DNA from: Pseudogulbenkiania ferrooxidans 2002
GTDB taxonomy: Bacteria > Pseudomonadota > Gammaproteobacteria > Burkholderiales > Chromobacteriaceae
Direction of reading: 5' to 3'
Length of the DNA stretch: 64,000 nucleotides
Assembly: GCF_000174355.1 (NCBI RefSeq)
Contig: NZ_ACIS01000001.1
Coordinates: 124,001 to 188,000 of the forward strand
Of the stretch, positions 1 through 11,291 are shown piece by piece. The notes under the pieces are model-generated. The model worked only from the letters and a program-made list of their open reading frames with translations, was not told the origin of the DNA and made no database searches. Made by a program: the position numbers and the translations under genes. Position 1 is the stretch's first letter. Every line of letters begins with the position of its first letter.

Positions 1-1
1 C

Positions 2-148
2 AGCATCACGCCGGCCAAATTGCGGAAACTCACGCTGGCGGCAGGGGTCTACCTCAGTTCCAGGGGTATCGACGCCCCCTGCCGCTTTGACGCCGTGCTG
101 TCGCACGGTAACGGAGCCCCCGAATGGCTCAAGAACATACTGGCGTAA
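2..148 (+). CDS. yraN: YraN family (UPF0102) protein, C-terminal fragment
   Basis: This is the last 48 codons of a gene that begins before the window. The reading frame starts at base 2 and stops at TAA 146-148. The visible end contains [10 protein letters not shown], then PCRFDAVL, and finishes EWLKNILA, which matches the C-terminal pattern of the YraN/UPF0102 family of predicted endonuclease-fold proteins. In proteobacteria yraN commonly precedes diaA and dolP (yraP), as here. Its end overlaps the most upstream possible ATG of diaA (124), but the ribosome site of diaA favours a later start, leaving a short gap. Confidence 0.85.
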   Translation, partial: SITPAKLRKLTLAAGVYLSSRGIDAPCRFDAVLSHGNGAPEWLKNILA

Positions 149-174
149 GCTACGTCGGATACAAAAGGATGGAC

Positions 175-765
175 ATGGACCTGATCGAACGCGTCAACGG
201 ACACTTTCTGGAAAGCATCGCGGCCAAGCAGGAGACGATGGAGCAGCTGTCGCCGGCCGTCGCCGCCGCGGCCGAGCGGATGGTGGCCTGCCTGATGAAC
301 GAAGGCAAGATTCTGGCCTGCGGTAATGGCGGTTCCGCGGCCGACGCCCAGCACTTTGCCGCCGAGATGGTCGGCCGCTTCGAGAAGGAGCGTCCGGGGC
401 TGGCGGCCTTGTCGCTGGCCACCGACAGCTCGGCGTTGACCGCCATCGGCAACGATTACGACTTCGACATGGTGTTCTCCAAGCAGGTGCGCGCGCTGGG
501 CCATACCAACGACCTGCTGCTGGCGATTTCCACCTCCGGCAATTCGGCCAACGTCATCGAGGCCATCTACGCCGCCCACGAGCGTGGCATGGGGGTGATC
601 GCGCTGACCGGCAAGGACGGCGGCAAGATCGGCGAGATCCTCAGCGCCGACGACATCCAGCTCAACGTGCCGGTTTCGCGTACCGCGCGTATCCAGGAAG
701 TTCACATCCTGCTGATCCACGCCCTGTGCGACGCCATCGACTACATGCTGCTGGGAGGAGAATGA
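175..765 (+). CDS. diaA: DiaA-like SIS-domain protein (phosphoheptose isomerase family)
   Basis: A single SIS domain protein of 196 residues, the same length as E. coli DiaA. DiaA forms tetramers that bind DnaA and promote its loading at oriC; close relatives (GmhA) isomerise sedoheptulose 7-phosphate. Visible signatures are CGNGGSAADAQHFAAE, the sugar-phosphate loop AISTSGNSANV and the C-terminal RTARIQEVH. I chose ATG 175 rather than 124 because AAAAGGA at 163-169 is a good ribosome site for it, and because the family starts with a short MDLIERV-like helix. The yraN-diaA-dolP order supports DiaA over GmhA, although sequence alone cannot exclude the isomerase. Confidence 0.85.
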   Translation: MDLIERVNGHFLESIAAKQETMEQLSPAVAAAAERMVACLMNEGKILACGNGGSAADAQHFAAEMVGRFEKERPGLAALSLATDSSALTAIGNDYDFDMVFSKQVRALGHTNDLLLAISTSGNSANVIEAIYAAHERGMGVIALTGKDGGKIGEILSADDIQLNVPVSRTARIQEVHILLIHALCDAIDYMLLGGE

Positions 766-766
766 C

Positions 767-1348
767 ATGCGACGCAAACTCGTGCTGCTGGCCAGCGTTG
801 CCCTGCTGAGCGTGGGGATGAGCGCCTGCGTGCCGCTCGTGGTAGGCGGCGCGGCGGCGGGGGCGGCGGTGGCGACCGATCGCCGTACCAGCGGGGCCTA
901 TATCGATGACCAGGCCATCGAGCTGAAGGCCTCCGACCAGGTGAACGCCAAGCTGCCCTCGGCCCACGTCAACATCGCCAGCTACAACCGTGCCGTGCTG
1001 ATGAGCGGCGAAGTGCCCTCGGAAGCGGCACGCGAGCAGGCCGAGCTGATCGTGCGCGGCACGCCCAACGTACGCAAGGTCTACAACCATACCGTGGTGG
1101 CAGGTTCCTCGGCGCTGTCCGAGCGCAACAACGACACCTGGATCACCACCAAGGTTCGTACCCGTCTGTTCGACGGCAAGGGCTTCTCGCCGCAGACCAT
1201 CAAGATCGTGACCGAGCGCGGCGTGGTCTACATGATGGGCCTGGTCACCCAGGCCGAGGGCGAGGCCGCTGCCAAGGTGGTGAGCCAGACCTCCGGGGTA
1301 CAGAAAGTGGTGACGCTGTTCGAATACATCAGCGAAGTGCAGCCCTGA
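767..1348 (+). CDS. dolP: BON-domain outer-membrane lipoprotein, DolP/YraP-like
   Basis: 193 residues starting one base after the diaA stop, so the two are translationally close. The N-terminus is a lipoprotein signal (MRRKLVLLASVALLSVGMSAC) with Cys21 as the likely lipidation site; the lipobox MSAC is slightly degenerate. A glycine/alanine-rich stretch follows, then two BON domains at about 50-115 and 120-190, the usual DolP architecture. E. coli DolP supports outer membrane integrity, binding anionic phospholipid and the BAM complex. A strong bidirectional hairpin ends the gene. Confidence 0.87.
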   Translation: MRRKLVLLASVALLSVGMSACVPLVVGGAAAGAAVATDRRTSGAYIDDQAIELKASDQVNAKLPSAHVNIASYNRAVLMSGEVPSEAAREQAELIVRGTPNVRKVYNHTVVAGSSALSERNNDTWITTKVRTRLFDGKGFSPQTIKIVTERGVVYMMGLVTQAEGEAAAKVVSQTSGVQKVVTLFEYISEVQP

Positions 1349-1368
1349 GGCGGCACGGTTTTGCCATG

Positions 1369-1397
1369 AAAAACGGACCGCGTGGCGGTCCGTTTTT
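1369..1397. terminator. Bidirectional rho-independent terminator
   Basis: The stem ACGGACCGC / GCGGTCCGT is flanked by A5 on the left and T5 on the right, so it can end dolP on the plus strand and the EAL gene on the minus strand. Confidence 0.85.
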
Positions 1398-1418
1398 GCG
1401 TCGGCAGGGCCGATCCGT

Positions 1419-2624
1419 TCAGTTGCGCGCCACCAGCACGTCGGCGCACAGCACGTGCATCGCCTCGTCGATCTCGATCGCCATCGACAGCGTCACGCAG
1501 TTGCGGGTGTCGGTCATCGACAGGTAGGGATCGCTCATGTACAGCACACCGGGCTGGTCGATGGCGTGCTGGAAGTAGGCGCGCCGCGACCAGATCGCCC
1601 CGGTGGTGTCGGTCAGCGGGGCCAGCTTGGGGTCTTCCGGCGCCGGCGGCTGCAGCGAGTTGAGGTTCTGGCCGATCTGGCGGCCGGCGCTGTCGAGCAG
1701 GAAGCAGCGGATCACGTCCGGCATGTTCAGCATCGGCGTGGCGGCGTGCAGGAACGGCGTGCCCTGCATCAGCGCGATGGCGGTCTGCACGAAGGATTGC
1801 CGTGCCAGCTCCAGTTGTCGCCGCGTCAGCTTGCGCTTGAGCAGCTCGCGCACCATCAGTTCGTCCCAGCGCGCATCGATGCGCGGGGTGATCACGCTAT
1901 CGTTTTCCGGCTGTTCGTGCGGGCGCGAGATGTAGTAGCCCTGGACCAGGTCGCAGCCGGATTCCAGCGCGATCAGCACGTCCTTCTCGGTTTCGATGCC
2001 TTCCTCGACCACCAGTGCACCAATTTCGTGCATCAAGTGGACTAGACGGGGCAGCAGGTTGCGCGTGCGCGACTGGTTGGCCGCGCTCCTGAGCAGGTTG
2101 CGGTCGAACTTCACCAAGTCGGGCTCGAGCATGCACACCCGGTCCAGGTTGGAGTGGTTGACGCCGAAGTCGTCGATGGCGATCAGAAAGCCGGCCTGGC
2201 GCAGCAGCTTGACGCAGTCGATCAGCCGCTCCTGCGATTCCAGCGCGTGCTCGGGGACTTCCAGCACCACGCTGGCGGGCGGCAGACCGGCCTGGATGAT
2301 GCTGCTGGCCAGCGCTTCGGCATGGGCCGGCTGCTCCAGCGAGGCCGCGTCCATGTTGAGGAACAGCCAGCGGTTTTCGTGCGGGAAAGTGTTGAAGCCG
2401 CGGATGTGGTGCTGGCACACGGCCAGGTCCAGCTGGTGGCGCTGCTCCAGCGAGTCGAGTCCCTGGTAGGCGTCAATCGGGTTGAGCGGCTTGTCGTCGC
2501 GGCTGGCGCGCAGCAGCGCCTCCATGCCCACGGTACGGCGGTGCGGCAAGCTGTAGATCGGCTGGAAGTGGCTGCCGAGGGTCAGGCCGGCAAAGCTGGG
2601 TGTCGGGGGGGCAGAGAGGGTCAT
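1419..2624 (-). CDS. EAL-domain cyclic-di-GMP phosphodiesterase with C-terminal sensor region
   Basis: 401 residues. The N-terminal half (about 15-245) is an EAL domain that should hydrolyse cyclic di-GMP. The key residues appear intact: Glu35 in EALLR, Asn90, Glu122, Asp151-Asp152 in DDFG, Lys172, the VEEGIE loop and Gln228 in QGYYIS. No GGDEF domain is present. Residues 250-401 resemble the PDC/Cache-like extension seen in some EAL proteins (CFLLDSAGRQIGQN, YMSDPYLS), suggesting ligand sensing at the C-terminus. No membrane segment is visible, so it is probably cytoplasmic. It is a single gene between two terminators. Catalytic activity is inferred from residues. Confidence 0.85.
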   Translation of the reverse strand: MTLSAPPTPSFAGLTLGSHFQPIYSLPHRRTVGMEALLRASRDDKPLNPIDAYQGLDSLEQRHQLDLAVCQHHIRGFNTFPHENRWLFLNMDAASLEQPAHAEALASSIIQAGLPPASVVLEVPEHALESQERLIDCVKLLRQAGFLIAIDDFGVNHSNLDRVCMLEPDLVKFDRNLLRSAANQSRTRNLLPRLVHLMHEIGALVVEEGIETEKDVLIALESGCDLVQGYYISRPHEQPENDSVITPRIDARWDELMVRELLKRKLTRRQLELARQSFVQTAIALMQGTPFLHAATPMLNMPDVIRCFLLDSAGRQIGQNLNSLQPPAPEDPKLAPLTDTTGAIWSRRAYFQHAIDQPGVLYMSDPYLSMTDTRNCVTLSMAIEIDEAMHVLCADVLVARN

Positions 2625-2697
2625 CGAGCACTATCCTTGGTTCCTGTCTGCGCTATCAAGCAAACGGTATTCCAGTCTAGCCCAGTCGGGGGGCAAA

Positions 2698-2726
2698 TGA
2701 AAAACGGGCGCCGCATGGCGCCCGTT
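2698..2726 (-). terminator. Terminator of the Tim44-like gene
   Basis: On the minus strand the stem AACGGGCGCC / GGCGCCCGTT with loop ATGC is followed by a T run. It lies between the stop of the Tim44-like gene and the start of the EAL gene. Confidence 0.75.
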
Positions 2727-2747
2727 CTGCTTGGCGATTCAGACCGC

Positions 2748-3656
2748 TCAGTCTTGCTGGATACCGGCCAGCAGCCAGCGGCTGCCGTTCTTGTCCTTGA
2801 CGTAGTGCCAGGTTTCGCCGAACGGCACCGCGGCGGCGTTGACCGTCTCGCTGACGCTGCCGGAGAAGCGCACGCTGGCGATGTAGCGGCCGCCTTCTTC
2901 GACCGCCTCGATCAGCTGGCAATCGAGCTGCGGGAAGTCGGCCACGTCGTCGTTGCCGGCGATGTCGGCGCGCAGGGCCTCGAACAGGTCCGGCGTCAGG
3001 TACTTGCGGATTTCCTCCAGGCTGTCCGGCGTGTTCAGGCTCTGTAGGTGCAGGAAGGTGGCCTTGGCTTGGCGCAGGAAGTTCGGCGTTTCAGTGCCGT
3101 CCGGCAGGCGGGCCAGGCTGGAAGCCGCCATCGGCGCGCCGCCGTACGACGGCGCCGTGCCAAAACCGGAGCCGATCTTCGGAATCGGCTCGAAGCGGGC
3201 CGCTTCCTGGGCCATGCCATTCGGCACGCCGGCCGCTTGCGGCAGCTGGCCGGCCGGATTGCCGGCCTTGCGGCGGAACAGCATCAGGCCTCCGACCAGC
3301 AGCAGGCCGAGCAGGGCGATGGTGCCCCACGGAATGCTGGAGCCGGCCGGTTGCGTGGCCGGCGCCGAGGCGGGGGCGTTGTTGTTGTGCATGGCCGAGC
3401 CGAGCATGTAGCCGGCGGCGGCGCCGGCCGCACCGGCGGCGATGGCGGTGCCGATGCCCGGGCCTTTCTTGACCGGGGCTGGCGCCGGTGCGATCGGCAG
3501 CGGGCGCGGCGCGGGCGCTTGGTAGGACGGGGTCGGCGCCGAGCGCATCATGCCGGAGCTGCGGCTCTTGCCGAGGCGGGCGGCTTCGCTGAACGGGGCC
3601 GCCAGCAGGGTAACCAGGGTGAAGGCGAGTACGGTCGTCTTCGCACGCGGTGTCAT
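2748..3656 (-). CDS. Tim44-like domain membrane protein
   Basis: 302 residues. An N-terminal signal or membrane segment (about 8-26) leads to a proline/alanine-rich linker. A glycine/alanine-rich hydrophobic stretch (GTAIAAGAAGAAAGYMLGSA) comes next, then a clear transmembrane helix, WGTIALLGLLLVGGLMLF, followed by RRK. The C-terminal 130 residues form a soluble domain of the Tim44/NTF2-like type (NFLRQAKATFLHLQ, LTPDLFEAL, ETWHYVKDKNGSRWLLAGIQ). Bacterial Tim44-like proteins of this layout are common in betaproteobacteria; their function is not settled. It precedes trmO on the same strand with about 60 bases between start and stop codons of neighbours. Confidence 0.8.
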   Translation of the reverse strand: MTPRAKTTVLAFTLVTLLAAPFSEAARLGKSRSSGMMRSAPTPSYQAPAPRPLPIAPAPAPVKKGPGIGTAIAAGAAGAAAGYMLGSAMHNNNAPASAPATQPAGSSIPWGTIALLGLLLVGGLMLFRRKAGNPAGQLPQAAGVPNGMAQEAARFEPIPKIGSGFGTAPSYGGAPMAASSLARLPDGTETPNFLRQAKATFLHLQSLNTPDSLEEIRKYLTPDLFEALRADIAGNDDVADFPQLDCQLIEAVEEGGRYIASVRFSGSVSETVNAAAVPFGETWHYVKDKNGSRWLLAGIQQD

Positions 3657-3713
3657 GTCTGTTTCTCCAGTGAGAGGGGGTGTGTTGCCTCGATATGACT
3701 AATGCAACAACCG

Positions 3714-4415
3714 TTAGTTCGGGGCGACGGTGGCGATTTCAAGTACTTCGGCGACGCCCGCGGCAATGCGGAAGCGCACGTTGCTGTGGTAAAGGCGCAC
3801 GCCGTAGACCCGCTCCGGGTCGTCCTGGTAGGCCGGGCGCGGGTCCTGCGCCAGCACGTCCTCGATCAGGGCGGCCAGTTCGGGCGCGGCCGGCTGGCTG
3901 GCGAGCTGCTGCCGTGCGGTGTCGCTCCAGCGCACCGTCAGCGTCGGCGGCGGGCCGTCGACGAAGCCGCCCAGGGCGTCGGGCACCGCCTCGACGAAGG
4001 GGATGTAGGGCTTGATGTCGAGCACCGGCGTACCGTCGAGCAGGTCGGCGCCGGCCAGCTGCAGCGTCACGCCGTCGGTGGTGTCGATGCCGAGCAAGGG
4101 CACCAGCGACAGCCCGAGCGGGTTGGGGCGGTGGGTGGAACGGCTGGCGAAGACGCCGACCTTGGCGTTGCCGCCCAGGCGCGGTGGGCGAACCAGCGGT
4201 GACCAGCCGCGCGCCAGCGTGTCGTGGAACACGAACTGCAGCCAGACGTGGGAAAACGCCTCGAGGCCGCGCACGGTGTCGGGGTGGTCAAACGGCGGCA
4301 GCAACTGGAGCGTCATGCGGGCCGACTTGGCCAGCGCAGGCTGGCGCGGGATGCCGAATTTTTCCTTGAACGGCGAGCGGATCAGGCCGATGGGGGTGAA
4401 GGTGTAGGGCTGCAT
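3714..4415 (-). CDS. trmO: TrmO (TsaA/YaeB) tRNA t6A37 N6-methyltransferase
   Basis: 233 residues. TrmO methylates N6-threonylcarbamoyladenosine at position 37 of tRNA-Thr using S-adenosylmethionine. The N-terminal UPF0066 barrel begins with YTFTPIGLIRSPF and carries the family hallmark GVFASRSTHRPNPLGLS, followed by DGTPVLDIKPYIP. The C-terminal part with YGVRLYHSNVRFRI corresponds to the second domain of the E. coli-type enzyme. ATG 4413-4415 gives the conserved N-terminus; a longer frame upstream has no family similarity and runs into the next intergenic region. Confidence 0.9.
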   Translation of the reverse strand: MQPYTFTPIGLIRSPFKEKFGIPRQPALAKSARMTLQLLPPFDHPDTVRGLEAFSHVWLQFVFHDTLARGWSPLVRPPRLGGNAKVGVFASRSTHRPNPLGLSLVPLLGIDTTDGVTLQLAGADLLDGTPVLDIKPYIPFVEAVPDALGGFVDGPPPTLTVRWSDTARQQLASQPAAPELAALIEDVLAQDPRPAYQDDPERVYGVRLYHSNVRFRIAAGVAEVLEIATVAPN

Positions 4416-4465
4416 GGCGCCATTGTAGGCCCTGGCGCGCGCGCTTTCATCGCCCCAGGCGCAAA

Positions 4466-4494
4466 AGGTTGGCCGAAGCGGCTTCGGCCAACCT
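4466..4494. repeat. Inverted pair of the 12-mer AGGTTGGCCGAA, terminator-like
   Basis: AGGTTGGCCGAA at 4466-4477 faces its exact reverse complement at 4483-4494 across a five-base loop, with AAAA to the left. It lies just past the stop of the leftward acyltransferase gene, so on the minus strand it forms a perfect stem followed by T residues. The same 12-mer recurs singly at 8625, 18613 (minus), 38710, 41815, 45827 (minus), 51557 and 58695. The 10-base core GTTGGCCGAA occurs also at 7033, 13864 (minus), 23512 (minus), 30585, 37459 (minus), 48341 and 57959 (minus). Confidence 0.85.
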
Positions 4495-4515
4495 GCCAAG
4501 CTTGACGCGCCGGTC

Positions 4516-5265
4516 TCAGCCGACGAAGTGGCGGCTGTGGCGGCCGTTGAGACGGTCCATCGGCAGCAGCATGAAAAAGTCGGCGCAGTTGAAGTCCGGA
4601 TCCCAGGCCGGTTCGCCACAGACGAAGGCGCCGGCACGCAGGTAGCCCTTGATCAGCGGCGGCAGCGGCGCCGGTGCGGCGTCGTCGCGCACGCGGTCGA
4701 GCGGCAGCGCCAGGTGCGGGGTGACGCGCCATTCCGCCGGCGCCAGGTGCTTGGCCTCGATCTGGCGGTACAGGCTGACCGCCTGGTGGCCGCCGTCGGC
4801 CAGGCTGACGCTGGCGCAACCGGCCAGGTAGTCGCAGCCCTGCTGCTGCACGTAATCGGCGAGCCCGGCCCACAGCAGCGCGATCACCGCGCCGGAGCGG
4901 AAGTCCGGATGCACGCAGGAGCGGCCCACCTCGAGCAGGCGGTCGCGCACATGCGCCAGCCGGCCGAGGTCGAACTCGTGTTCGGAGTAGAGGCGGGGGG
5001 CGCGCCGCGCCGCCGCCGGCGGCAGCATGCGGTAGGTGCCGACCACCATGCCGCTGGTGGCGTCCTCGACGATCAGGTGGGCGCACAACGCATCGTAGTT
5101 GTCGCAATCGATGCCGAGGTGGCGGGAGCTCAGGCGAGCGCCCATTTCGCCGGCGAACACGTCGAAGCGCAGCTTCTGGGCGCGGCGGATGTCCTGCGGG
5201 TTATCGGCAAGCCGCACGCTCAGGCGTGGCTTGCTGCGGGTGGCGAGGCTTTCGTTGAGCAGCAT
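4516..5265 (-). CDS. OlsB-like GNAT acyltransferase (N-acyl amino acid synthase)
   Basis: 249 residues of the OlsB/autoinducer-synthase-like acyltransferase group, which transfers a hydroxyacyl chain from acyl carrier protein to an amino acid amine, often ornithine, as the first step to ornithine lipids. Visible patterns: RRAQKLRFDVFAGEMGA near residue 28, DHLIV-like core CAHLIVEDATSGMVVGTYRML, and EVGRSCVHPDFRSGAVIALLW. The start ATG 5263-5265 has GAGGGAGA upstream on its strand. No olsA-like gene is adjacent, so ornithine as substrate is an inference from family only. It ends at an inverted-repeat terminator. Confidence 0.75.
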   Translation of the reverse strand: MLLNESLATRSKPRLSVRLADNPQDIRRAQKLRFDVFAGEMGARLSSRHLGIDCDNYDALCAHLIVEDATSGMVVGTYRMLPPAAARRAPRLYSEHEFDLGRLAHVRDRLLEVGRSCVHPDFRSGAVIALLWAGLADYVQQQGCDYLAGCASVSLADGGHQAVSLYRQIEAKHLAPAEWRVTPHLALPLDRVRDDAAPAPLPPLIKGYLRAGAFVCGEPAWDPDFNCADFFMLLPMDRLNGRHSRHFVG

Positions 5266-5458
5266 GGGGTGGTCTCCCTCGTGACGTGAGGACCATGCTA
5301 AAGCGCCTGTTTGACGAAGCCGTGTCGTCGCGATGACAGTGGCGTGACGGTGCGTGGTCGCCGCCGTGACAGGGAGAATCAAGCAAATCAATCACTTATC
5401 AGAACAGCGGTTTTGACGTAAAATAGGCCGTTTTTCGTTCGCAGCGCGCTCACCAGCC

Positions 5459-7347
<1,889 letters not shown>

Positions 7348-7351
<4 letters not shown>

Positions 7352-7974
7352 CACATACTGCAGAACTGACTCACGGCCTGGCCGAGCTGAAGCTCGACCT
7401 GACCCAAGAACAAATCGCCCGGCTCGAGTCCTACCTCGCGCTGCTGGCCAAGTGGAACCAGACCTACAACCTGACCGCGGTGCGCGAAGAAGAGCGCATG
7501 GTCAGCTACCACCTGCTCGACAGCCTGACGCTGGTGCCGCAGCTGGCCGGCGGAACGCGCCTGCTGGACGTCGGTTCCGGCGGCGGCATGCCCGGCATCC
7601 CGGCGGCGATCGCCCGTCCCGACCTCCAGGTGGTGCTGCTCGATTCCAACCACAAGAAGACCACCTTCCTGCGTCAGGCGGTGATCGAGCTCAAGCTCGA
7701 CAACGTCGAGGTGGTGACCAACCGCGTCGAAGCCTACCAGCCGGAACAGAAATTCGACCGCATCACCAGCCGCGCCTTCGCCGAGCTCGCCGAGTTCGTC
7801 AAGCTCACCCGCCACCTGCTGGCGCCGGGTGGCCAGTACGTGGCGATGAAGGGTGTCTACCCCTACGAGGAAATCGCGCTGTTGCCGGAAGGCTTCGCCG
7901 TGGCGGAAGTGCTGCCGCTCACCGTGCCGGGTCTCGACGCCGAGCGTCATCTGGTGAGGATCGTGGCGCAATGA
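7348..7974 (+). CDS. rsmG: RsmG (GidB) 16S rRNA m7G527 methyltransferase
   Basis: 208 residues. It methylates N7 of G527 in 16S rRNA using S-adenosylmethionine. The cofactor loop [18 protein letters not shown] lies near 70-87, preceded by [11 protein letters not shown] and HLLDSL, both hallmarks of the family. Its ATG overlaps the mnmG stop in an ATGA arrangement, and its own stop overlaps the parA start in the same way, so the three are probably co-translated. Confidence 0.96.
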
Positions 7975-8762
7975 CCTGCCGCGTGATCGCAGTCGCCAAC
8001 CAGAAAGGCGGCGTCGGCAAGACCACCACCGTGGTCAACCTGGCCGCCGGCCTGGCGGAGATGGGGCGGCGCGTGCTGATCGTCGACCTCGACCCGCAGG
8101 GCAACGCCACCATGGGCAGCGGCATCGCCAAGGGCTCGCTCGCCACCTCGGTCTACCAGGTGCTGCTGGGGGACGTCGGCGTCGCCGAGGCGCGCCAGCC
8201 GGCCAAGGAAGGCGGCTACCATGTGCTGCCGGCCAACCGCGACGTCGGCGGTGCCGAGCTGGAACTGGTGCACGAGCTGGCGCGCGAGGCGCGGCTGAAG
8301 AATGCCCTGGGCGAGGTGCTGGGCGAGTACGACTACATCTTCGTCGACTGCCCGCCGTCGCTCAACCTGCTCACCCTGAACGGCCTGGTGGCCGCCGAGA
8401 GCGTGCTGATCCCGATGGTGTGCGAATACTACGCGCTGGAAGGCCTGTCCGACCTGGTCACCACGCTGCGCAAGGTGCGCGTCGCGGTCAATCCCAAGAT
8501 CGAAATCCTCGGCCTGTTGCGCACCATGTTCGATGCGCGCAGCAACCTGTCGCAGCAGGTGTCGCAACAACTGGCGCGCCATTTCGGCGACAAGGTGTTC
8601 GACACCGTCATCCCGCGCAACGTCAGGTTGGCCGAAGCGCCCAGCCACGGCCTGCCCGGGCTGATCTACGACCGCAACTCGCGCGGCGCCCAGGCCTATC
8701 TGACGCTGGCCGCCGAGCTGACGGCTCGGCTAGAATCCGCAACCCCCTCACTCTCGCACTGA
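7971..8762 (+). CDS. parA: ParA (Soj) chromosome partition ATPase
   Basis: 263 residues. The deviant Walker A KGGVGKTT is at 12-19, then DLDPQGNAT and the Walker B-like [14 protein letters not shown]. ParA binds DNA non-specifically as an ATP dimer and moves ParB-parS complexes. ATG 7971 overlaps the rsmG stop; the reading frame is open far upstream but only this start gives the conserved N-terminus. One copy of AGGTTGGCCGAA lies inside the gene at 8625 and is read as Arg-Leu-Ala-Glu with codons AGG and TTG, unusual against the CTG/CGC preference around it. Confidence 0.96.
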   Translation: MTCRVIAVANQKGGVGKTTTVVNLAAGLAEMGRRVLIVDLDPQGNATMGSGIAKGSLATSVYQVLLGDVGVAEARQPAKEGGYHVLPANRDVGGAELELVHELAREARLKNALGEVLGEYDYIFVDCPPSLNLLTLNGLVAAESVLIPMVCEYYALEGLSDLVTTLRKVRVAVNPKIEILGLLRTMFDARSNLSQQVSQQLARHFGDKVFDTVIPRNVRLAEAPSHGLPGLIYDRNSRGAQAYLTLAAELTARLESATPSLSH

Positions 8763-8765
8763 CAC

Positions 8766-9620
8766 ATGGCCAAACTCAAAGGACTCGGGCGCGGCTTGGA
8801 CGCGCTCTTAGCCACCGTAGACGGAGCGGACGACCGCCTGCAAACCCTGCCCATCGACAGCATCCGCCCAGGCAAATACCAGCCGCGCACGCACATGAGC
8901 GAAGACGCGCTGGACGAACTGGCGGCCTCGATCCGTGTGCAGGGCGTGATCCAGCCGGTGGTGGTGCGCGAGATCGGGCTTGGCGATTACGAACTGATCG
9001 CCGGCGAGCGGCGCTGGCGCGCTTCGCGCAAGGCCGGTCTTGCCGACGTGCCGGCGGTGATCAAGTCGGTGCCGGACGAAGCCGCGCTGGCCATGGCGCT
9101 GATCGAGAACATCCAGCGTCAGGAGCTCGACCCGATCGAGGAGGCGCGCGGCCTGCAGCGCCTGATCGACGAATTTGGCCTGACCCACGAAGCCGCCGCC
9201 GACGCTGTCGGCCGCTCGCGCAGTGCCGTCTCCAACCTGCTGCGCCTGCTGGCATTGCCGGAGCCGGTGCAGACCCTGGTGCACCAGGGGCAGCTGGAAA
9301 TGGGGCACGCCCGCGCCCTGTTGCCGCTCGAGGTGATCGACCAGATCGCGCTGGCGCAGCAGGTGGTGGAGCAGGGCTGGTCGGTGCGCGAAGTCGAGCG
9401 CCGCATCCAGCGCCTCAACGCGCCTCGCCCCGAGGGCAAGCCGCAGCCCCGCCTCGACCCCGACATCCAGCGTCTCGCCGAAACCCTGTCCGAGTCGCTC
9501 GGCGCCGCCGTCAGCATCCGCCATGGCGCGCGTGGCCACGGCAAGTTGACGATCGAATACGCCAGTCTCGACGAGCTGGATGTCGTGCTGGCAAAACTGC
9601 AAGCAAAATCAAGCGCCTGA
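8766..9620 (+). CDS. parB: ParB (Spo0J) partition protein and CTPase
   Basis: 284 residues starting three bases after parA. Domains in order: N-terminal ParA-contact peptide (KLKGLGRGLDALL), ParB N-domain with the CTP-binding motifs GVIQPVVVRE and GERRWRAS followed by ENIQRQ, the helix-turn-helix DNA-binding domain (GLTHEAAADAVGRSRSAVSNLLRLL), and a C-terminal dimer domain. It loads at parS sites; I saw no consensus parS (TGTTTCACGTGAAACA) within the window. Confidence 0.96.
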   Translation: MAKLKGLGRGLDALLATVDGADDRLQTLPIDSIRPGKYQPRTHMSEDALDELAASIRVQGVIQPVVVREIGLGDYELIAGERRWRASRKAGLADVPAVIKSVPDEAALAMALIENIQRQELDPIEEARGLQRLIDEFGLTHEAAADAVGRSRSAVSNLLRLLALPEPVQTLVHQGQLEMGHARALLPLEVIDQIALAQQVVEQGWSVREVERRIQRLNAPRPEGKPQPRLDPDIQRLAETLSESLGAAVSIRHGARGHGKLTIEYASLDELDVVLAKLQAKSSA

Positions 9621-9656
9621 TTCGCAACGACACGGGTATGTCAATTGGGGATTTTG

Positions 9657-9686
9657 TTGACTGGCATCAAGCCCCAAGCCTATAAT
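9657..9686 (+). promoter_or_regulatory. Sigma70-type promoter of the atp operon
   Basis: TTGACT at 9657-9662 and a perfect TATAAT at 9681-9686 are separated by 18 bases, and the atpI start codon is 25 bases downstream. This is the clearest housekeeping promoter in the window and fits the high expression expected of ATP synthase. Confidence 0.85.
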
Positions 9687-9711
9687 CGGTCGATTTTTTT
9701 GCATTGCTGAC

Positions 9712-10074
9712 ATGATCAATCGGGAAGTAAAGCGAGTCGTGCGCCTGCAGGTGGTGCTGACCCTGGTGGCGGTACTGGTGGCGGCGGTGATCGGCGGTTT
9801 TGCCCCGATTCTCCCGGTTTCGGTCGTGATTGGCGGGCTGTGTGCCATTGTTCCGGCCCTGCTCTACGGCAAGATCGCCTTCGCGCGCCGGCATGAGCCT
9901 CCGGCGGTGCTGATGAGGGCGCACTTCAAGGCCGAGGCGGTGAAGTTTTTCACCACTCTCCTGATGTTTGGGGCGGCCCTGGTGTTTTTCAAGGATTTAT
10001 CCGTAGTCGGATTGTTTGGTGGATATATGACAGCCACTTCCGGCTACTGGTTCGGGCTTCTAATCAAAAATTGA
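9712..10074 (+). CDS. atpI: ATP synthase subunit I (AtpI)
   Basis: 120 residues with four hydrophobic helices: about 12-32, 34-52, 78-95 and 98-116. AtpI is the non-essential assembly factor that helps form the c-ring. The sequence is poorly conserved in the family, so identification rests on size, topology and its place as first gene of a complete atp operon. A short gap separates it from atpB. Confidence 0.88.
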   Translation: MINREVKRVVRLQVVLTLVAVLVAAVIGGFAPILPVSVVIGGLCAIVPALLYGKIAFARRHEPPAVLMRAHFKAEAVKFFTTLLMFGAALVFFKDLSVVGLFGGYMTATSGYWFGLLIKN

Positions 10075-10893
<819 letters not shown>

Positions 10894-10953
10894 GAACGAT
10901 TTTTCAAACCCTTTTACCAACCATCCTTGTAATACCTTTTAGGAGATATATAA

Positions 10954-11241
<288 letters not shown>

Positions 11242-11291
11242 TTCCCAAGCGTAAACGGTTGTTGTAGTCACCACACTGGAGGAAAACAAGC

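Noticed and set aside
5266-5458. Replication origin near mnmG
   Set aside because: mnmG-parAB regions can be near oriC, but I saw no cluster of DnaA boxes and no dnaA gene in the window.
7971-9620. parS sites within or near parAB
   Set aside because: No match to TGTTTCACGTGAAACA was seen.
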